From: an uncultured Clostridia bacterium
GTDB lineage: Bacteria > Bacillota > Clostridia > Oscillospirales > Acutalibacteraceae
Assembly (NCBI GenBank): GCA_946633275.1
Contig: CAMPAT010000030.1
Span: 1-7,695, forward strand
DNA: 7,695 nt
Direction: 5' to 3'
A program made the position numbers and the translations under genes. This document shows, piece after piece, positions 7,501 through 7,695 of the stretch; within the stretch, counting starts at the first letter, position 1, and the number at the start of each line of letters is the position of its first letter. The notes beneath the pieces were generated by a model. It saw only the letters and a list, made by a program, of their open reading frames with translations. It was not told the origin of the DNA and ran no database searches.

Positions 7501-7695
7501 CACAATCAAGAACATCGTACAGTGCGTATTCACTCAGATTGGTCTTGCTAAGCAGGACGACATCGTTCGCGCAGTATTCTACTTCCTCACAGAGCAGGCA
7601 ACTGACAAGTTCTTCGATTACTCAGACTTCAAGTTTGATGACAGTTATGAGTTCTCATGGGGCGACATGGATGAGGAATTCTGCCGCAAGCTTGC
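1490..7695 (+). CDS. Giant exported repeat protein of unknown function (at least 2068 residues, C-terminus beyond window)
   Basis: A single frame stays open from the ATG at 1490 to the window edge: 2068 codons with no stop and no sign of a frameshift. Residues 1-29 form a signal peptide. The N-terminal region to about 560 is non-repetitive, includes a Tyr-rich YDYYYSYLDD stretch, and carries scattered cysteines. From about 565 the protein becomes helical and Leu/Ile/Val-rich; diverged repeat units occupy about 1028-1444, 1449-1939 and 1968 to the edge, with a related segment at 576-628. No cysteine occurs from 655 to 1784. I recognise no catalytic motif, dockerin, LPXTG or S-layer domain; a cell-wall anchor could lie further on. 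Family-style knowledge suggests large secreted or surface proteins of gut and rumen clostridia, but function cannot be assigned. Codon use (abundant CTC, CTT, GGC, AAG, GAC) is uniform throughout, with no sign of recent fusion. It is divergent from the left exported protein and has its own promoter and leader. Confidence 0.93.
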   Translation, partial: MKTSKKLLSLFLALVMVITSCSVGFTAFAADNNKTDSNNDYWNGQADSEAAFDALNLLVDQFTPQIFNAVGNIKIQGKTISEMTGVDFANVKSLKSFVGDMSPVLMGVLGDSADKSQAIPGYNNSPQLYDYYYSYLDDETPGAVSFFTVYDICKANKKDSMEDAKTDLEKYATKNFPKLEALLGKYNAALVKYGAKMDSAAEGTALMAKYGEYINAITDPSKEGLRNITINGVRFGDCDKPEMKDGKVVVDGKVDPEKDDIQFLIDYINEMFAALGSPERVESAADLIYYMMMDDGILILTMSRFLGTALMGGAEIKIDGTTLTWDNYSTFTIQQIKNALFPTGDYSYSANSPYYDEMCLGFMVYTGAFGDLEAVKKAVNDTKITDEQFSTFCSHLKDDLHLTGYDKDAIVNYLTTESPFSEDATKYLLGYINDSQSSNLISGFFELCISDPGAAKAYVLHDNDYNSVYLFKNGKDGNALGIIDRLNAVMSSEALINKFGDKLKDKANGQRDIVEPGLYTEDFGNFITCVQPFIDGKYKYEDFKIDDSLIVDVVNTMLNAKLAEFLDPNSEAGGFVVPIINGLLETGIDPYTTLKDVWKKLYENPVEEIFVLLPTLTIVLDELLVPLLFNKPSDDPTKPELKDKYNGVLYKLLCTGDGILAGMTQEAGNTDIGLGALTIDLNKALPSILGWLTAKTDEERAAAVAEVGFYTAPYDTNIPRFTNIYVADKAIGGFSLLALSDILAQNKKFQGDNAYLADVVEEAVIEIATFAYDAVKDYLAQHRNDTRYDSEGSPTQNGLNNVFVALPELLDIIGNKYIEKYNVDSNWTYLYAGKIGTVDKAGKTQKVNETLKTFKDLAANGTGPQVLEEFVNILIGNWVNGLLDILNDTIKDENNKITAAFPIVQGLLNDALGGLGEKSLITDVLDGLFQLKREDEASFTLSEQETTNFVGFKNASGLFLLANIIFPKGNSVHGILPLIKDLTDEDTKHPANYNVMSAFKRSYAKLENSSKVNKSAAGTDYDKLLSEENLKAADKLVNVLDTLLSSLLNNTTVNGFTINSNDGLLSGVATVATAYLGAKNVDDIAKLFNNYLYYITGESHGTKSTEGKIGTQPKNGKVDESKVYTPENLSNLVIQTYSLLENIIDYLFYNSKSGAFKDNDANMLLADAVYGIISPDAVAVRLEGDKYEKTREVLMDNSAKDRKLNWNSFKVEIAEANWSTGSYTKDYLKFKDSFSGKSNKEAFYDGLGDSLSGVAAIIGTLLTKSYTDSSRTTNYYSALVNPLLTSIANATGATGVMAPEEFNNATASQQLIKGIITPVSNILSQIYDAPASFLLNLVKGVAGLLDDETVVKLGYGALAPIMNLVVNASVFLGSTSKLSPTLAAKLPELALKLGQDILKKIFGEGGASSMPTKDIVVSLINSIKIGSHQLKDYVTLPSINWKKLATAKSPSEVLLLVYAYAVDTVLNSELISGLVDSMSPGLTKMLKQLSAVQILNILNQIIANVQSPTEIFWTFREYAGKITNTFVYPQGILASDATKAVGQLDDLVANVFPLLNGLGVTDIEGLSALVNDKLYTNDLLTKAAKGIYGALSTGTAGTIFQALGMDMTPQGIANYLTDKSYGKTYTSAAKKLRKAKSWDKVSTLNWGFKDGSAKAEKGFINGISAVLRPFNDILAVFLAEGNLGDKLDLIKAAKSLNLSGKTNVGSGDYAGTLDYTLKNGILTLGVRSKVKNYENKGNPRSIIKVDLVKIATELTNALKADNKTLSLGTNGYENAVIPILEAFMCKGVKTYKQYKKDYKKAKDNLLIDILTPVIGLVGDITDAPFDTVTKILPNVAYFIDSNGVAQAVGNLLSPITSKNGVLGVLSKNGLNIDKFIKLVFDKDLGKIVADLLGIKKKLTINLTDMSKTNIQVIVVPLVNSILQKNDINITIPDIDFKKLASHGTIKVVKSAARNDKGKFTTRQVKSRQGETLVAVLRYVSNLLIKNASGLSDIICGIDAVKKNDTIKNIVQCVFTQIGLAKQDDIVRAVFYFLTEQATDKFFDYSDFKFDDSYEFSWGDMDEEFCRKL
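3215..3373 (+). repeat. Early copy of the 'P-x-LL-P' repeat segment (residues 576-628)
   Basis: Residues 576-628 show the spacing of hydrophobic residues seen in the later segments at 1311-1361 and 1805-1855: an opening V-P-I-I, then I-D-P about 13 residues on, V-L-L-P in the middle and a closing L-L-V-P-L-L. Compared by eye, the match is weak but extends over about 50 residues. It suggests the repeat family begins earlier than the two clear units and that the early copies have diverged more. Confidence 0.4.
4571..5821 (+). repeat. Protein repeat unit 1 (residues about 1028-1444)
   Basis: Landmarks in order: a helical opening (1028-1050), NVDDIAKLFNNYLYYITG (1080-1097), VYTPENL (1123-1129), LNWNSFK (1204-1210, the 'NW box'), IITPV and YDAP (1315-1330), LAP (1358-1360), and LPSINWKKLA (1436-1445) at the end. 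The same landmarks recur in the same order in the next unit. The DNA is too diverged to count as a nucleotide repeat; this is a protein-level repeat found by eye. Confidence 0.65.
5834..7306 (+). repeat. Protein repeat unit 2 (residues about 1449-1939)
   Basis: Landmarks matching unit 1: SPSEVLLLVYAYAVDTVLN (1449-1467), SPTEIFWTFREYAGKI (1507-1522), VYPQGIL (1527-1533), LNWGFKD (1644-1650), ILTPV and TDAP (1809-1824), LLSPI (1851-1855), and IPDIDFKKLA (1931-1940). The offset from unit 1 is 440 residues at the NW box but 494-495 from the TP box onward, so about 54 residues were gained or lost between them. The unit also holds a Lys/Tyr-rich patch at 1786-1803. Confidence 0.65.
6560..6721 (+). 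other. Unit-specific insertion of about 54 residues in repeat 2
   Basis: Residues about 1691-1744 have no counterpart in repeat 1. They are Gly/Asn/Ser/Thr-rich with alternating hydrophobic residues (TLDYTLKNGILTLGVRS, 1712-1728), which suggests beta strands in an otherwise helical protein. The boundaries are approximate because they come from the shift in landmark spacing. Confidence 0.4.
7391..7695 (+). repeat. Protein repeat unit 3, beginning only (residues about 1968-2068)
   Basis: GETLVAVLRYVSNLLIKN (1969-1986) matches the opening of unit 2, and LAKQDDIVRAVFYFLTE (2019-2035) matches both NVDDIAKLFNNYLYY of unit 1 and SPTEIFWTFREYAG of unit 2. FSWGDMDEEF (2055-2064) resembles the NW box but comes about 90 residues after the unit start rather than 180-200, so this unit is probably shorter. 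The window ends inside it. Confidence 0.5.

Noticed and set aside
1..7695. CRISPR array, tRNA or rRNA gene, or insertion sequence
   Set aside because: No regularly spaced direct DNA repeats, no cloverleaf and no transposase or terminal inverted repeats were seen.

Overview
The window looks like a piece of a Firmicutes (class Clostridia) genome, most likely a gut or rumen Ruminococcaceae/Oscillospiraceae-type anaerobe. This rests on the AT-rich intergenic DNA, the strong purine Shine-Dalgarno sites, the consensus housekeeping promoters, and Lys-rich signal peptides ending in 'FTAFA/FTAYA'. The taxonomic placement is inference from style; no marker gene is present.

The layout is simple: two large secreted-protein genes face away from each other across a 758-bp intergenic region, and both run off the window. 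Left (1-731, minus strand) is the first 243 codons of an exported protein that starts with TTG. Right (1490-7695, plus strand) is the first 2068 codons of a giant exported protein with no stop or frameshift in the window. I translated this frame from start to edge. Its size shows it is at least about 220 kDa.

The intergenic region (732-1489) holds back-to-back promoters: a minus-strand one near 891-919 serving the left gene, and a near-perfect plus-strand one at 991-1019 (TTGACA, 17 bp, TATGAT). A second plus-strand promoter lies close to the right gene at 1360-1388. The left leader can form three hairpins (807-865). The short right leader carries two tandem hairpins (1408-1462) just ahead of the ribosome binding site. 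Between the two plus-strand promoters are about 340 bp with no gene, containing a 9-bp-stem hairpin and four copies of TTTACAC.

The giant protein has a signal peptide, a non-repetitive, cysteine-containing N-terminal region to about residue 560, then a helical Leu/Ile/Val-rich body built from diverged repeats of roughly 420-520 residues. Two repeats are nearly complete, a third begins at the window edge, and an isolated related segment occurs earlier. I recognise no catalytic domain, cellulosomal dockerin, LPXTG anchor or S-layer domain in the visible part; C-terminal anchors would lie outside. The two proteins have closely similar signal peptides and a similar general composition, suggesting an exported or surface protein family locus, but their function cannot be named from this sequence.
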